Shown: piece by piece, positions 15,692 through 23,323 of the stretch
How the letters are laid out: every line of letters begins with the position of its first letter
Numbering within the stretch: position 1 is the first letter of the stretch
Source: Nocardioidaceae bacterium
Lineage (GTDB): Bacteria; Actinomycetota; Actinomycetes; Propionibacteriales; Nocardioidaceae
DNA: 42,598 nucleotides
Assembly: GCA_029266455.1 (NCBI GenBank)
Contig: JAQSWV010000020.1
Location: 1-42,598 of the forward strand
Direction: 5' to 3'
The notes under the pieces: generated by a model
The model's input: only the letters and a program-made list of their open reading frames with translations
What the model was told of the DNA's origin: nothing
The model's database searches: none
Translations under genes and position numbers: made by a program

Positions 15692-16258
15692 CTATTGGGC
15701 CGAGCCGGCCACCTGAGACGTTGCGGTGCGTCCCTCCGCGCGCCGTACCCAGACCGCGAGTGCGCAAAGGGCAATGCCCCACACGAGCGCGGTAAGGCCT
15801 AGGACCCAAGTGATCCCGATCACCGCAATGCCCGGATTGGCGACGAACAAGGTTCCCAGCACCAGGTCGACCGCAGCACTGCCGAGCATGGCTGCCCGGA
15901 ATTCCACGACACCGACCACTGCGGCTAAGGCCTCAATCAGTCCGCGGGCGATAAGCCATACCCCGAGCACCCAGGTGAGGGCGACCGCGCTTAGCCCGGG
16001 TTGAAAGATCACGAGGAACGCCACCGCCAGGGACAGCACTCCCGCCAGCACCAACGACCAACGAGCTGGCGAATTGGGTGCCTTGAAAGATTGCACCAAG
16101 GAGCCCGCTCCATCGATCAACGCCCAGAACCCCCAAAGGATCGCCAGGGCGACGACCGTCGACAGCGGGGCCGCCATCGCGACTACTCCGAACATCAACG
16201 CAATCACGCCTCGCAGCGCGAAGTAGGTCCAGCTACGGTCCAGCACTGAGATGGGCAC
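15692..16258 (-). CDS. HdeD-like (DUF308) membrane protein
   Basis: The 188-residue protein consists almost wholly of six hydrophobic segments in three similar hairpins. The first is YFALRGVIALMFGVVAMAAP, and a clear repeat, GLTALVWGIALCALAVWV, comes near the end. This is the DUF308/HdeD pattern, membrane proteins linked with acid or stress resistance in enterobacteria but of unproven role in actinobacteria. The GTG start has no convincing ribosome site. It lies upstream of the membrane hydrolase gene on the same strand. The product has a short charged C-terminal tail. Confidence 0.85.
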   Translation of the reverse strand: MPISVLDRSWTYFALRGVIALMFGVVAMAAPLSTVVALAILWGFWALIDGAGSLVQSFKAPNSPARWSLVLAGVLSLAVAFLVIFQPGLSAVALTWVLGVWLIARGLIEALAAVVGVVEFRAAMLGSAAVDLVLGTLFVANPGIAVIGITWVLGLTALVWGIALCALAVWVRRAEGRTATSQVAGSAQ

Positions 16259-16779
16259 AAACGACTCCGGCCGATGGAGTTCACCGGACGCCGGATGGCG
16301 CCAGGAGGCCTGGCCGCCACCCTAGAGGCGTTGACATCCGAATGAAACCCTGTTGCATAGGTTTGGGTGGCTGTGAACCGGATTCGGTCCCTTGAATGGG
16401 TCGGTTGACAATCACGCGGCTTGCTCCTGGGTGGCAAGTGTGGCATCCGAGTGTGCAGCGCGCGCTGGTCCTGGCCGGCGATCCACTCGCCCAGCGCGAC
16501 CTCCTCGCCGCAGCCGCACCGACACGGCTTGTGGCCGATGTCAGCGTCGAAGTAGGTGATCAGGTTGCGAACGCCTTGCACCGGTGACGGTTTCCCGACG
16601 TACTCGTCGAAGACAGGATGTCCAGCTGTGAGCACCCTCCCCTCGATGGCCACCCGAACAGACTCGCTGACGAGCTGCAACAGGCCGTTGATCTTCAGCT
16701 CCAAGTCCGGTCGATGGAGTTGGTCAACGGAGAGATGCCGGTCTTCGTTGGATTGGACGACCCTGGCATATTCGTCCAC
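16204..16779 (-). CDS. Orphan protein with a C-R-C-G-C-G-E...QDQRALH motif, possibly decayed at its 3' end
   Basis: From GTG 16779, directly after an in-frame TAA, the frame gives 191 residues. The first 110 or so look genuinely coded (G/C at third positions). They include EYVGKPSPVQGVRNLITYF and then CRCGCGEEVALGEWIAGQDQRALH, a putative zinc-binding knuckle followed by a motif seen in small actinobacterial and phage proteins with wording like CGCGE...FxPGHDQRAxH. After about residue 120 the sequence loses coding character and runs 55 bases into the HdeD-like gene. A frameshift or truncation is therefore likely, and the true 3' end is uncertain. Function is unknown. Confidence 0.4.
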   Translation of the reverse strand: MDEYARVVQSNEDRHLSVDQLHRPDLELKINGLLQLVSESVRVAIEGRVLTAGHPVFDEYVGKPSPVQGVRNLITYFDADIGHKPCRCGCGEEVALGEWIAGQDQRALHTRMPHLPPRSKPRDCQPTHSRDRIRFTATQTYATGFHSDVNASRVAARPPGAIRRPVNSIGRSRLCPSQCWTVAGPTSRCEA

Positions 16780-17172
16780 GAGTTAGTCAGGGCGGCTAAT
16801 GCCAAGCGCGGATTCGCCATCCAGCGAAGGGCCGTGCGCCGCGGCGAAGGCACTTCACGCGACGGTGACGGTTCCCGAGTCAGGAGTGGGGAGGTCGCAA
16901 TCCCGAAGCCTGGTGACGCACGCGTCGCACATCGGGAGATGAGGACCCAGTCCACCGGATCCAACCGCCGTGACTACTTCGTGGAGGTGTGGGTGCGCAA
17001 GGGCAGATATCTCATCAATGCCGGAGCACAGACTGACCGGGAAAATCCAGCGCTCAAACCCGTTCTGAGCCTGGCTGGCGTTGATCTGCGCAAGTCGGAT
17101 AGGCCAGTGAATGTCCCTTCGGCTCCTACTGTCTCACCCGAGGCTGAGTATCCACCGATGGGGACCGCGTGA
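16735..17172 (+). CDS. Hypothetical protein, orphan
   Basis: An open frame that could begin at ATG 16735 (GGAG just upstream) or at 16618 ends with TGA at 17172. I do not recognise it. The second half (residues about 85-145) looks protein-like, for example DYFVEVWVRKGRYLINAG and NPALKPVLSLAGVDL. A 7-bp GC hairpin follows 40 bases after the stop. Third-position bias is weaker than in core genes. It overlaps the start of the opposite-strand CGCGE-motif gene by a few dozen bases, so at least one of the two ends is wrong. Confidence 0.3.
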   Translation: MPVFVGLDDPGIFVHELVRAANAKRGFAIQRRAVRRGEGTSRDGDGSRVRSGEVAIPKPGDARVAHREMRTQSTGSNRRDYFVEVWVRKGRYLINAGAQTDRENPALKPVLSLAGVDLRKSDRPVNVPSAPTVSPEAEYPPMGTA

Positions 17173-17212
17173 GGTGACCCTCCGAGCCAGGCTGCCGAGC
17201 GGGCTGAAGAAG

Positions 17213-17232
17213 CCCCCACGGGCATGTGGGGG
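17213..17232 (+). terminator. GC-rich hairpin, terminator-like
   Basis: Perfect 7-bp arms CCCCCAC (17213-17219) and GTGGGGG (17226-17232) enclose a 6-base loop, 40 bases after the stop of the orphan plus-strand frame. There is no T-run, which is common for actinobacterial terminators. The rest of the 17173-17429 gap shows no other structure I can support. Confidence 0.45.
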
Positions 17233-17429
17233 TCCGTAACCAGGCACATGCCGATGCTCACGCAGGTGGCGGTGACCAGGCCGCTCATCGCGGCTGACCA
17301 ACACCGACTGACCTCTTGCCGTGGACGTAGCCGAGCTCCTCGCGAGCCGGGCGCGCTCAGCTGCGGAGCCATTGTCGGATCTGTCCGATGAGTGGATTAT
17401 GCGTGGATACTTGACGGAGGGTGCCCGCG

Positions 17430-17612
17430 ATGACCCCACCACCGAACGCCCGCACCGTGCCCATCATGTTCGCCACGATCGTGGCAGTGGTCGTCGGCAG
17501 CGTCGGGCTGATCTGGCTCGTTGCCCATCCCACCGCGTCTGAGTCCGACGAGCCCGGCGCCGCCCAGGAACGCGCCGACCCCGCGCACGATGAGGCCCGC
17601 GGCTGCTCATGA
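17430..17612 (+). CDS. Small single-pass membrane protein
   Basis: ATG 17430 has GGAGGG about eight bases upstream. The 60-residue product has a short polar N-terminus, a single hydrophobic segment (about residues 13-32, ending LIWLVAHP) and an acidic, Ala-rich tail. Its end overlaps the start region of the next frame, which carries on in a different phase as a soluble repeat domain. The pair may be two translationally coupled genes, or one membrane-anchored protein split by a frameshift near 17590-17612. No enzymatic motif is present. Confidence 0.5.
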   Translation: MTPPPNARTVPIMFATIVAVVVGSVGLIWLVAHPTASESDEPGAAQERADPAHDEARGCS

Positions 17613-18114
17613 CCAGGCCCAGCACGGCGTCGGGGAGGACGCGGCCGGCGCCGGACCCACGCTTGCGGGCTGTCAGCAGCTGGTCACCCAGCGGGCTCAG
17701 GTGGTTCTCTTCGCCGACACCACGCTGGACCAGTGGAGGTTGCACATCAAGGCGATGAACCAGCTGCTGGCGGGCGAGATCACGGCGGAGGAGGCGACGG
17801 AGTTCTGGACGGAGTCCGAGCGGGGAGCCAAGCGCAACATCTCGCACTTCCGTCACTCGATCCACGGCCTGTCCAACGACGACTGCCGGGTGCAGGACTG
17901 TCGCGCCGCCCGCGCCTTCCATGACGCCATCGCAGTGGCCCGACCGACGGCCCGCACCTGGTTGCAGCACATGCGGGACATGGACGCTCTGATGGCCGGG
18001 AAGATCACGCTCGAACAGGCCGCCGAGTCGTGGACCCAGCTCCGGAAGATGGGTGAGCGCCAGCTCGCGCGCTATGACCGGGAGAACCGCCAGGCCCTGC
18101 GAGCACGCTGCTGA
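17590..18114 (+). CDS. Helical protein with two copies of a W-x(3)-H-x(3)-M-x(2)-L-x-AG-x-IT repeat
   Basis: The 174-residue product (from ATG 17590; start uncertain) contains two similar segments of about 45 residues. The first has WRLHIKAMNQLLAGEITAEEA followed by the W and G-x-x-R positions of FWTESERGAKR. The second has WLQHMRDMDALMAGKITLEQA followed by SWTQLRKMGERQ. They are joined by a linker holding two cysteines (DDCRVQDCRAARAFHDA). Both copies are predicted to be helical, so this looks like an internal duplication with a possible ligand- or metal-binding role (His/Met/Cys at fixed places). The family occurs as uncharacterised actinobacterial proteins. The start has no good ribosome site, which supports the idea that it originally continued from the membrane-anchor frame just upstream. 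Confidence 0.6.
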   Translation: MRPAAAHDQAQHGVGEDAAGAGPTLAGCQQLVTQRAQVVLFADTTLDQWRLHIKAMNQLLAGEITAEEATEFWTESERGAKRNISHFRHSIHGLSNDDCRVQDCRAARAFHDAIAVARPTARTWLQHMRDMDALMAGKITLEQAAESWTQLRKMGERQLARYDRENRQALRARC

Positions 18115-18182
18115 CGCACGGTGGCAGTCCGACCACCGGTCCGCCGGAAGCCGACCCTCCGGCGCGGCGCCGTCAGGCAGGG

Positions 18183-20003
18183 TCAGCGTCCGCCGGAGGC
18201 CTCCAGCGCCCGGATCAGGGTCGCCGCGTCGTACGACCCCGTGTGCCTCTCCTCGCCGACGAAGAAGGTCGGCGTGCCCGCCGCGCCGCTGGCCTCCGCG
18301 TCGATGAGGTCCTGGTGCACCCGCTTGGCCCAACGGCCGCCGACGAGGTCCTCGGCGAACGTGGAGACGTCGAGCCCGAGCGTCCACGCATGCCGCAGCA
18401 GGTCTCGAAGCTCCAGATCGTCCTGGTTGCGGAACAGGTGGTCGTGCATCTCCCAGAACTTGCCCTGCGCGGCGGCGGCCTCGCTGGCCTCGGCCGCCGT
18501 CGAGGCGTGGGGGTGCACATCCTCGAGCGGGAGGTGACGGAACACGTACCGGAGCCGGTCGCCGAAGTAGTCGCGCACTTCCTCGATGGAGCCGGTCGCC
18601 CGGCTGCAGAACGGGCACTCGAAGTCGCCGTACTCCACGAGGGTCAGCGGCGCGTCGACCGATCCGCGGATGTGGTCGCGGACCGGGTCGACCGGGAGCG
18701 CCAGCCGCGTGGGTGGTCCGGCCGGCTCCCGCCCGAGTGCAGCGGCGCCCCGGAAGATCGCCCAGCCGAGCACGGCGGCGAGGACCGAGGCGGTCAGGAC
18801 GCCCACCCGGGCCTGGTCCTGAAGCGCCGGGTCGTCCAGCGCCAGATCGACGATGAACAACGAGATGGTGAAGCCGATACCGGAAAGCGCGGCACCACCG
18901 ACGACCTGGTTGAGCGGCAGGCCCGGTGGCAGTGTGGCGAGGCGCAGCCGGACCGTCAGCACGGTGGCAACGGTGATGCCGACCAGCTTGCCGAGCACCA
19001 GACCGGCGATGATCCCCCACGTCAGCCGGGACGAGAGCGCGGCGTCCAGGGTGCTGCCCGTGAGGTGGACCCCGGCGTTTGCCAGGGCGAAGACGGGGAT
19101 GATCACGTACGTCGTCCACGGCTCGTACAACCGCTGCAGCCGCTCGTTGACCGATACCGCCCTGACCACCCCCTCGCGGGCCGCATGGGCCGACTCCGGT
19201 GTCGGCGACTGCCGGAACCGGCGCGTGAGGCGCTCCGCCTCCTCGACCTGGTCGCGACGGGGCGCGTGCACGGGCATCAGCAAGGCGATGACGACCCCGG
19301 CGATCGTCGGATGCACTCCGGACTCGTAGGTCGCCAGCCAGACGCCGACCGCGACCACGAGATAGGCCGGGCCGCGCCACACCTCGAGACGCCGCAGCTT
19401 GACGATCACGAACAGCCCGAGCAGTGCCAGGGCCAGGGGCAGGAGGCGCAGGTCCTCGGTGTAGAAGAGCGCGATGATGGTCAAGGCGCCGACGTCGTCG
19501 GCCACCGCCATCGTGAGAAGGAACAGGCGCACCGGGGCCGAGAACCGCGGCCCGGCCACAGCCAGCACGCCCAGCAGGAAGGCGGTGTCGGTCGAGATGA
19601 CCACACCCCATGCCCGGGCCGCCTCACCGGTGGGGTTCAGGGCGAGGAAGACCAGAGCGGGTACGGCGAGACCCGCGACGGACGCGACGAGCGGCACCCG
19701 GGCACGCTCGGCATCGGTCAGCCCGCCCATCTCCAGCTCGCGGCGCAGCTCGAGCCCGATGACGAAGAAGAAGAACACCATCAGGCCGTCGTTGACCCAG
19801 TGCTGCAGGTCCAATGCCAGCTCGTCGCCCCCGATTCGGAGGGCGAGCTCGGTGTGCCAGAAGTCGTCGTAGGTGTCGCCCAGGGGCGAGTTCGCCCAGA
19901 GCAGGGCAAGCACGGTGGCCCCGAGCAGCAGCGCGGCGGCCGCCGCATCCCAGCCCAGGAAGCGACGCAGCGGCGTGACCGCTGGGTCGGTCACCGTGGC
20001 CAC
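18183..20003 (-). CDS. nhaA: Na+/H+ antiporter NhaA fused to a DsbA-like thioredoxin domain
   Basis: Exchanges Na+ (or Li+) for protons across the membrane. The first 400 or so residues are NhaA. They show [57 protein letters not shown] and the ion-binding aspartate pair in [12 protein letters not shown]. Residues from about 435 to 606 are a thioredoxin-fold domain of the DsbA/KS type with [18 protein letters not shown] (CPFC active site), [13 protein letters not shown] and a cis-Pro region [12 protein letters not shown]. This fusion is known in actinobacteria. GTG 20003 was preferred because the product then starts just ahead of the first NhaA motif and a CATACT -10-like box lies seven bases upstream (leaderless). 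The open frame also allows ATG 20078. It is divergent from the ACT-domain gene. Confidence 0.93.
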   Translation of the reverse strand: MATVTDPAVTPLRRFLGWDAAAAALLLGATVLALLWANSPLGDTYDDFWHTELALRIGGDELALDLQHWVNDGLMVFFFFVIGLELRRELEMGGLTDAERARVPLVASVAGLAVPALVFLALNPTGEAARAWGVVISTDTAFLLGVLAVAGPRFSAPVRLFLLTMAVADDVGALTIIALFYTEDLRLLPLALALLGLFVIVKLRRLEVWRGPAYLVVAVGVWLATYESGVHPTIAGVVIALLMPVHAPRRDQVEEAERLTRRFRQSPTPESAHAAREGVVRAVSVNERLQRLYEPWTTYVIIPVFALANAGVHLTGSTLDAALSSRLTWGIIAGLVLGKLVGITVATVLTVRLRLATLPPGLPLNQVVGGAALSGIGFTISLFIVDLALDDPALQDQARVGVLTASVLAAVLGWAIFRGAAALGREPAGPPTRLALPVDPVRDHIRGSVDAPLTLVEYGDFECPFCSRATGSIEEVRDYFGDRLRYVFRHLPLEDVHPHASTAAEASEAAAAQGKFWEMHDHLFRNQDDLELRDLLRHAWTLGLDVSTFAEDLVGGRWAKRVHQDLIDAEASGAAGTPTFFVGEERHTGSYDAATLIRALEASGGR

Positions 20004-20122
20004 TCGGCCAAGTATGTCGAGGGCTGTCGCCCCGCTGAACCGCAGGGCGTCCCCGGCGCCGTCGGCGCGTGGGCACACTCCGCTGTCGGGCCGTCATCAG
20101 GTCGTAACCCCGCCCGGCCACA

Positions 20123-20788
20123 ATGGCGGGCATGGCCTTCCTCCTGCGTGTCGAGCTGCCCGACGTGCCGGGGTCGCTGGGAGCGCTGGCGGCTGCGCTG
20201 GGTACGACCGGCGCAGACATCCACGCGATCGAGATCGTGGAGCACCGGTCGGCGCGTCCGGGCGGCGCCGCCATGGCGGTCGACGACGTGCTGCTCGAGC
20301 TACCGCGGCACGTGCTCCCGGACTCGCTGGTCTCGGCCTGTCACCAGCTCGACGGGGTACGCGTGGTGTGGATCTCGCGGTACAACGCCGGCGCGAGCCT
20401 TCGGCTCGACCTCGAGGCTGTGGAAGCGATGACGCAGGAGCCGAGGAACGCCGTGGCCAGGCTGGTCGACATGGTCCCTCAGACGTTCCGGTGTGACTGG
20501 TCGCTGGCCTTGGGGCCCGGCCCGGCCGGCGGGGCGGGGGTGCTGCAGGCGTCCTCGGCCGCTCCCGACCTCCCCGAGGACGCCGACCGCTGGCTGGTGT
20601 CGGTCCGCGGGCCCTGCCGGTTGACCGAGCACCCTGCCTGGGACGGCACCGTCCTCGCGGCGGCGCCGCTGGGTACCTCCGTGGTCATGTTCGGCAGGCG
20701 CGGCGGACCCGACGTGCTCGACTCCGAGCTGGCCAGGTTCGGGCACCTGTGCGCGTTGGCGGCTGCGATCGGCGAGACGGCGGCCTGA
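20123..20788 (+). CDS. ACT-domain protein
   Basis: The 221-residue protein begins with an ACT domain (residues about 4-75: AFLLRVELPDVPGSLGALAAALGTTGADI, with the glycine turn typical of the fold). This is the ligand-sensing module of amino-acid-metabolism regulators. The remaining 140 residues resemble a degenerate GAF-like or effector region (RWLVSVRGPCRLTEHPAWDGTVLAAAPLGTSVVMFGRR) but have no catalytic motif. Proteins of this layout are common, uncharacterised actinobacterial regulators. Two starts are possible, ATG 20123 or ATG 20132; neither has a clear ribosome site. It is divergent from nhaA and convergent with the SDR gene. Confidence 0.75.
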   Translation: MAGMAFLLRVELPDVPGSLGALAAALGTTGADIHAIEIVEHRSARPGGAAMAVDDVLLELPRHVLPDSLVSACHQLDGVRVVWISRYNAGASLRLDLEAVEAMTQEPRNAVARLVDMVPQTFRCDWSLALGPGPAGGAGVLQASSAAPDLPEDADRWLVSVRGPCRLTEHPAWDGTVLAAAPLGTSVVMFGRRGGPDVLDSELARFGHLCALAAAIGETAA

Positions 20789-20832
20789 CGCCGCCTTCTG
20801 CCGAACCCTCGCACCCTGACCGGACCGCTCGC

Positions 20833-21702
20833 TCAGCCGACGGTGTGCCGCCCGAAGGACCGGCCCAGTCTCGTCACGTTCGCCTCGAGCCGCGGGATGC
20901 TGGTGGCCAGCTGCTTGCGCAGGAGCCGTTCCACCAGGGCCGAGGTGGTGAGTGGACGCGCGAGCATGGCCGCCGCGACGCCCTTGGGCACGTAGACGCG
21001 ACGAGCCCTGCCGGCGATGCCGTCTGCGACCGCCCTGGCACAGTTCTCGACCGACGTCGTGGTGCCGGCCGGCCAGGGCATCCGTCGCCGGCCCGCGGCG
21101 AAGTCGGGCAGGTCGTCCTCGGTACCGCGCACCATGTCGGAGTCGACCCAGCCGGGATGGCAGACACCCACCCCGACGCCGAGGTGCGCTACCTCTTGGC
21201 GTGTGGCCAGGGCCAGCGCCTCCACGCCGGCCTTCGACGCGGCGTACGGCGCCAGCCCGCCCATCGGGGCGAACGCGGCCAGCGACGACATCACCAGCGC
21301 GTAGCCCCGCGTGTTCTCCAGGTGGGGGAGCGTGGCATGCAAGGTCCGGAACACACCCGTCAGGTTGACGTCGACGACCCGTGCGAAGGCGGCGGGGTCA
21401 AGCTGCCGGACCGTGCCGTAGGAGGCGATCCCCGCGTTGGCGAGGACGGCGTCGAGGCGACCGTGCCGGTGGACCGCCGCGGCCACGGCGTCGTCGAGTG
21501 CGCCCTGGTCCCTGACATCGGCCTCGGCCCAGGTGTGGCCGGCTCCGAGCTCCGTGGCCAAGGCCGCCAGCGTCCCCGCCTCCAGACCCACCAGCGCGAC
21601 TCGGGCTCCCCGGTGGGCCAGCTCGCGGGCCGTCGCGGCGCCGATGCCGCGGGCAGCTCCGGTGACCAGCACGACGCGGTCTCGTACCGAGTCGGCAGCC
21701 AT
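20833..21702 (-). CDS. Short-chain dehydrogenase/reductase
   Basis: The 289-residue protein is a classical SDR with a Rossmann fold. The cofactor motif TGAARGIG is at residues 14-21, NAG at 89-91, the catalytic serine in the MSSLAAF stretch near 139-140, and YAASK at 153-157 giving the Tyr and Lys of the active site. The C-terminal 60 residues after VYVPKGVAAAMLARPL are basic and could contact membrane or a partner. Substrate cannot be told, and the preference for NADP or NAD is not obvious. It is divergent from menB with a 117-base gap. Confidence 0.9.
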   Translation of the reverse strand: MAADSVRDRVVLVTGAARGIGAATARELAHRGARVALVGLEAGTLAALATELGAGHTWAEADVRDQGALDDAVAAAVHRHGRLDAVLANAGIASYGTVRQLDPAAFARVVDVNLTGVFRTLHATLPHLENTRGYALVMSSLAAFAPMGGLAPYAASKAGVEALALATRQEVAHLGVGVGVCHPGWVDSDMVRGTEDDLPDFAAGRRRMPWPAGTTTSVENCARAVADGIAGRARRVYVPKGVAAAMLARPLTTSALVERLLRKQLATSIPRLEANVTRLGRSFGRHTVG

Positions 21703-21819
21703 GCCTGCGGACCCTACCCGCGCTCATCGCAGGGTTGGCCGTGGAGCGGTCGCACGCTTCCCGTGTGGGCGCGGCTTGCTGGACCGGCCGGAGGGGCCCC
21801 GGGTGAGAGGCTTCCCGGC

Positions 21820-22734
21820 ATGAGCGAGCGCGCAGTCTCCGAGACCTTCGACCCCGCCGCATGGCGGCCGGTGCCAGGCTTCGACGACCTGACCGACCTG
21901 ACCTACCACCGCGCTGTCGACCAGGGCACCGTACGGATCGCCTTCGACCGCCCCGAGGTCCGCAACGCCTTTCGGCCACACACCGTCGACGAGCTGCTGT
22001 CAGTCCTCGAACACGCACGGTCGAGCGGTGACGTGGGCTGCGTTCTCCTGACCGGCAACGGCCCGTCCCCGCGTGACGGCGGCTGGGCCTTCTGCTCCGG
22101 CGGTGACCAGCGCATCCGCGGTCGCGCCGGTTATCAGTACGCCGACGGCGAGACCGCGTCGACCGTGGACAGGGCCAAGCCGGCCAGGCTGCACATCCTC
22201 GACTGCCAGCGGCTGATCCGCTTCATGCCGAAGGTCGTCGTTTGCGTCGTTCCGGGCTGGGCCGCGGGGGGTGGTCACAGCCTGCACGTGGTGTCCGATC
22301 TGACCCTGGCATCGGCGGAGCACGCCCGCTTCAAGCAGACCGACGCAGATGTGGCCAGCTTCGACGGCGGCTTCGGGTCGGCCTACCTGGCCCGCCAGGT
22401 GGGTCAGAAGCGCGCTCGCGAGATCTTCTTCCTCGGTCGCACCTACAGCGCCGAGGAGGCGTACCGGATGGGGATGGTCAATGCCGTCGTGCCGCATGCA
22501 GAGCTCGAGGCGGCCGCCCTGCAGTGGGCGCGCGAGATCAACGGGAAGAGCCCGACGGCGCAGCGGATGCTGAAGTTCGCGTTCAATCTGGCCGACGACG
22601 GGCTGGTGGGCCAGCAGCTGTTCGCCGGCGAGGCCACCCGGCTCGCGTACATGACCGACGAGGCGGCGGAGGGCCGGGACGCGTTCCTCGACAAGCGCGA
22701 TCCCGACTGGTCGGCGTACCCCCACTACTACTGA
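21820..22734 (+). CDS. menB: 1,4-Dihydroxy-2-naphthoyl-CoA synthase
   Basis: Closes the second ring of the naphthoquinone nucleus by converting o-succinylbenzoyl-CoA to dihydroxynaphthoyl-CoA in menaquinone biosynthesis. The 304-residue protein is a crotonase-fold enzyme with MenB-specific blocks: FDRPEVRNAFRPHTVDELL, WAFCSGGDQRIRG, GWAAGGGHSLHVVSDLTLAS (oxyanion hole), TDADVASFDGGFGSAYLAR, and the C-terminal DKRDPDWSAYPHYY typical of MenB. The ATG at 21820 has GAGAGG nine bases upstream. Other men genes are not in the window, so menB is detached from a men cluster here. It is divergent from the SDR. Confidence 0.96.
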   Translation: MSERAVSETFDPAAWRPVPGFDDLTDLTYHRAVDQGTVRIAFDRPEVRNAFRPHTVDELLSVLEHARSSGDVGCVLLTGNGPSPRDGGWAFCSGGDQRIRGRAGYQYADGETASTVDRAKPARLHILDCQRLIRFMPKVVVCVVPGWAAGGGHSLHVVSDLTLASAEHARFKQTDADVASFDGGFGSAYLARQVGQKRAREIFFLGRTYSAEEAYRMGMVNAVVPHAELEAAALQWAREINGKSPTAQRMLKFAFNLADDGLVGQQLFAGEATRLAYMTDEAAEGRDAFLDKRDPDWSAYPHYY

Positions 22735-22794
22735 ATGAGCTCGATCCCGGCTGCCGGGCGGCTCCTGGTGTCATCCACCACCTCCACCACCCCC

Positions 22795-22860
22795 GGCGCT
22801 GCCGGCGCCCCTGGCGACCCGGCGACCCGGCGGCCCAGCGAGCCGGCGAGCCGGCGACGT
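22795..22860 (+). repeat. Low-complexity GC repeat (short imperfect units)
   Basis: Between menB and the cupin gene the DNA is built from imperfect copies of CCGGCGAC and CGAGCCGG. It is non-coding as far as I can see and is typical of slippage-prone GC-rich spacer DNA. Confidence 0.5.
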
Positions 22861-22879
22861 GGTCTGCCATGCTTCGTCC

Positions 22880-23239
22880 ATGAGCCTCGATCCGGTGGCC
22901 ACCAACCCGGACCACTACCAGGTGGTGTTCGAGAACGAGCGGGTCCGCGTGCTCATGTACACCGACCGACCAGGCGACGAGACGACCCCGCACGCGCACC
23001 CCGACAGCGTCATGTACACGCTGAGCGCCTTTCGCCGACGCCTCGTCGCGGGTGAGGTGCAGCGAGACGTGGAGCTGGCAGCGGGCGTCGTCGGGTGGCT
23101 GCCGGCTCAGCGGCACTACGGGGTCAACATCGGGGAGACGCCGACGCAGGTCCTGTTCGTCGAGCTGAAGGAGCCCGCCGCGCCGGATGCGCCGGACGAT
23201 CCCCGGGCCCTCGGACCTCGTTCATCAGCAGAGCAGTAG
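22880..23239 (+). CDS. Small cupin-fold protein
   Basis: The 119-residue protein, from the ATG at 22880, carries a degenerate single cupin barrel. The first motif is RVLMYTDRPGDETTPHAHPDSVMYTLSAF, with a His-x-His pair (about residues 39-41). The second is LPAQRHYGVNIGETPTQVLFVELK. The metal-binding set seems incomplete but partly retained, so it may be a metal-dependent enzyme or only a binding protein. Homologues are annotated simply as cytoplasmic or cupin proteins. It lies alone between menB and pntAA on the plus strand, 84 bases before the transhydrogenase operon. A CATGCT box six bases before the ATG could allow leaderless translation. Confidence 0.75.
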   Translation: MSLDPVATNPDHYQVVFENERVRVLMYTDRPGDETTPHAHPDSVMYTLSAFRRRLVAGEVQRDVELAAGVVGWLPAQRHYGVNIGETPTQVLFVELKEPAAPDAPDDPRALGPRSSAEQ

Positions 23240-23309
23240 CCAGGGGCGCCGACCAGACTCGTCCGCGACACCCGGCGCTGCCGAGGGGAGGCGGGCGCCG
23301 CCGGTGGCC

Positions 23310-23315
23310 TAGGGT
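23310..23315 (+). promoter_or_regulatory. -10 box directly before the pntAA start (leaderless mRNA)
   Basis: TAGGGT lies eight bases before GTG 23324, so the transcript would begin at or next to the start codon. No Shine-Dalgarno sequence is present. The same element, TAGGGTTCG, precedes dnaX at 31635. Confidence 0.5.
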
Positions 23316-23323
23316 TCGGTCTC

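Noticed and set aside
22795-22860. CRISPR-like array in repeats at 22.8 kb, 13.6 kb and 42.4 kb
   Set aside because: Units are 8-15 bases without unique spacers, and the last is a protein-coding glycine repeat.
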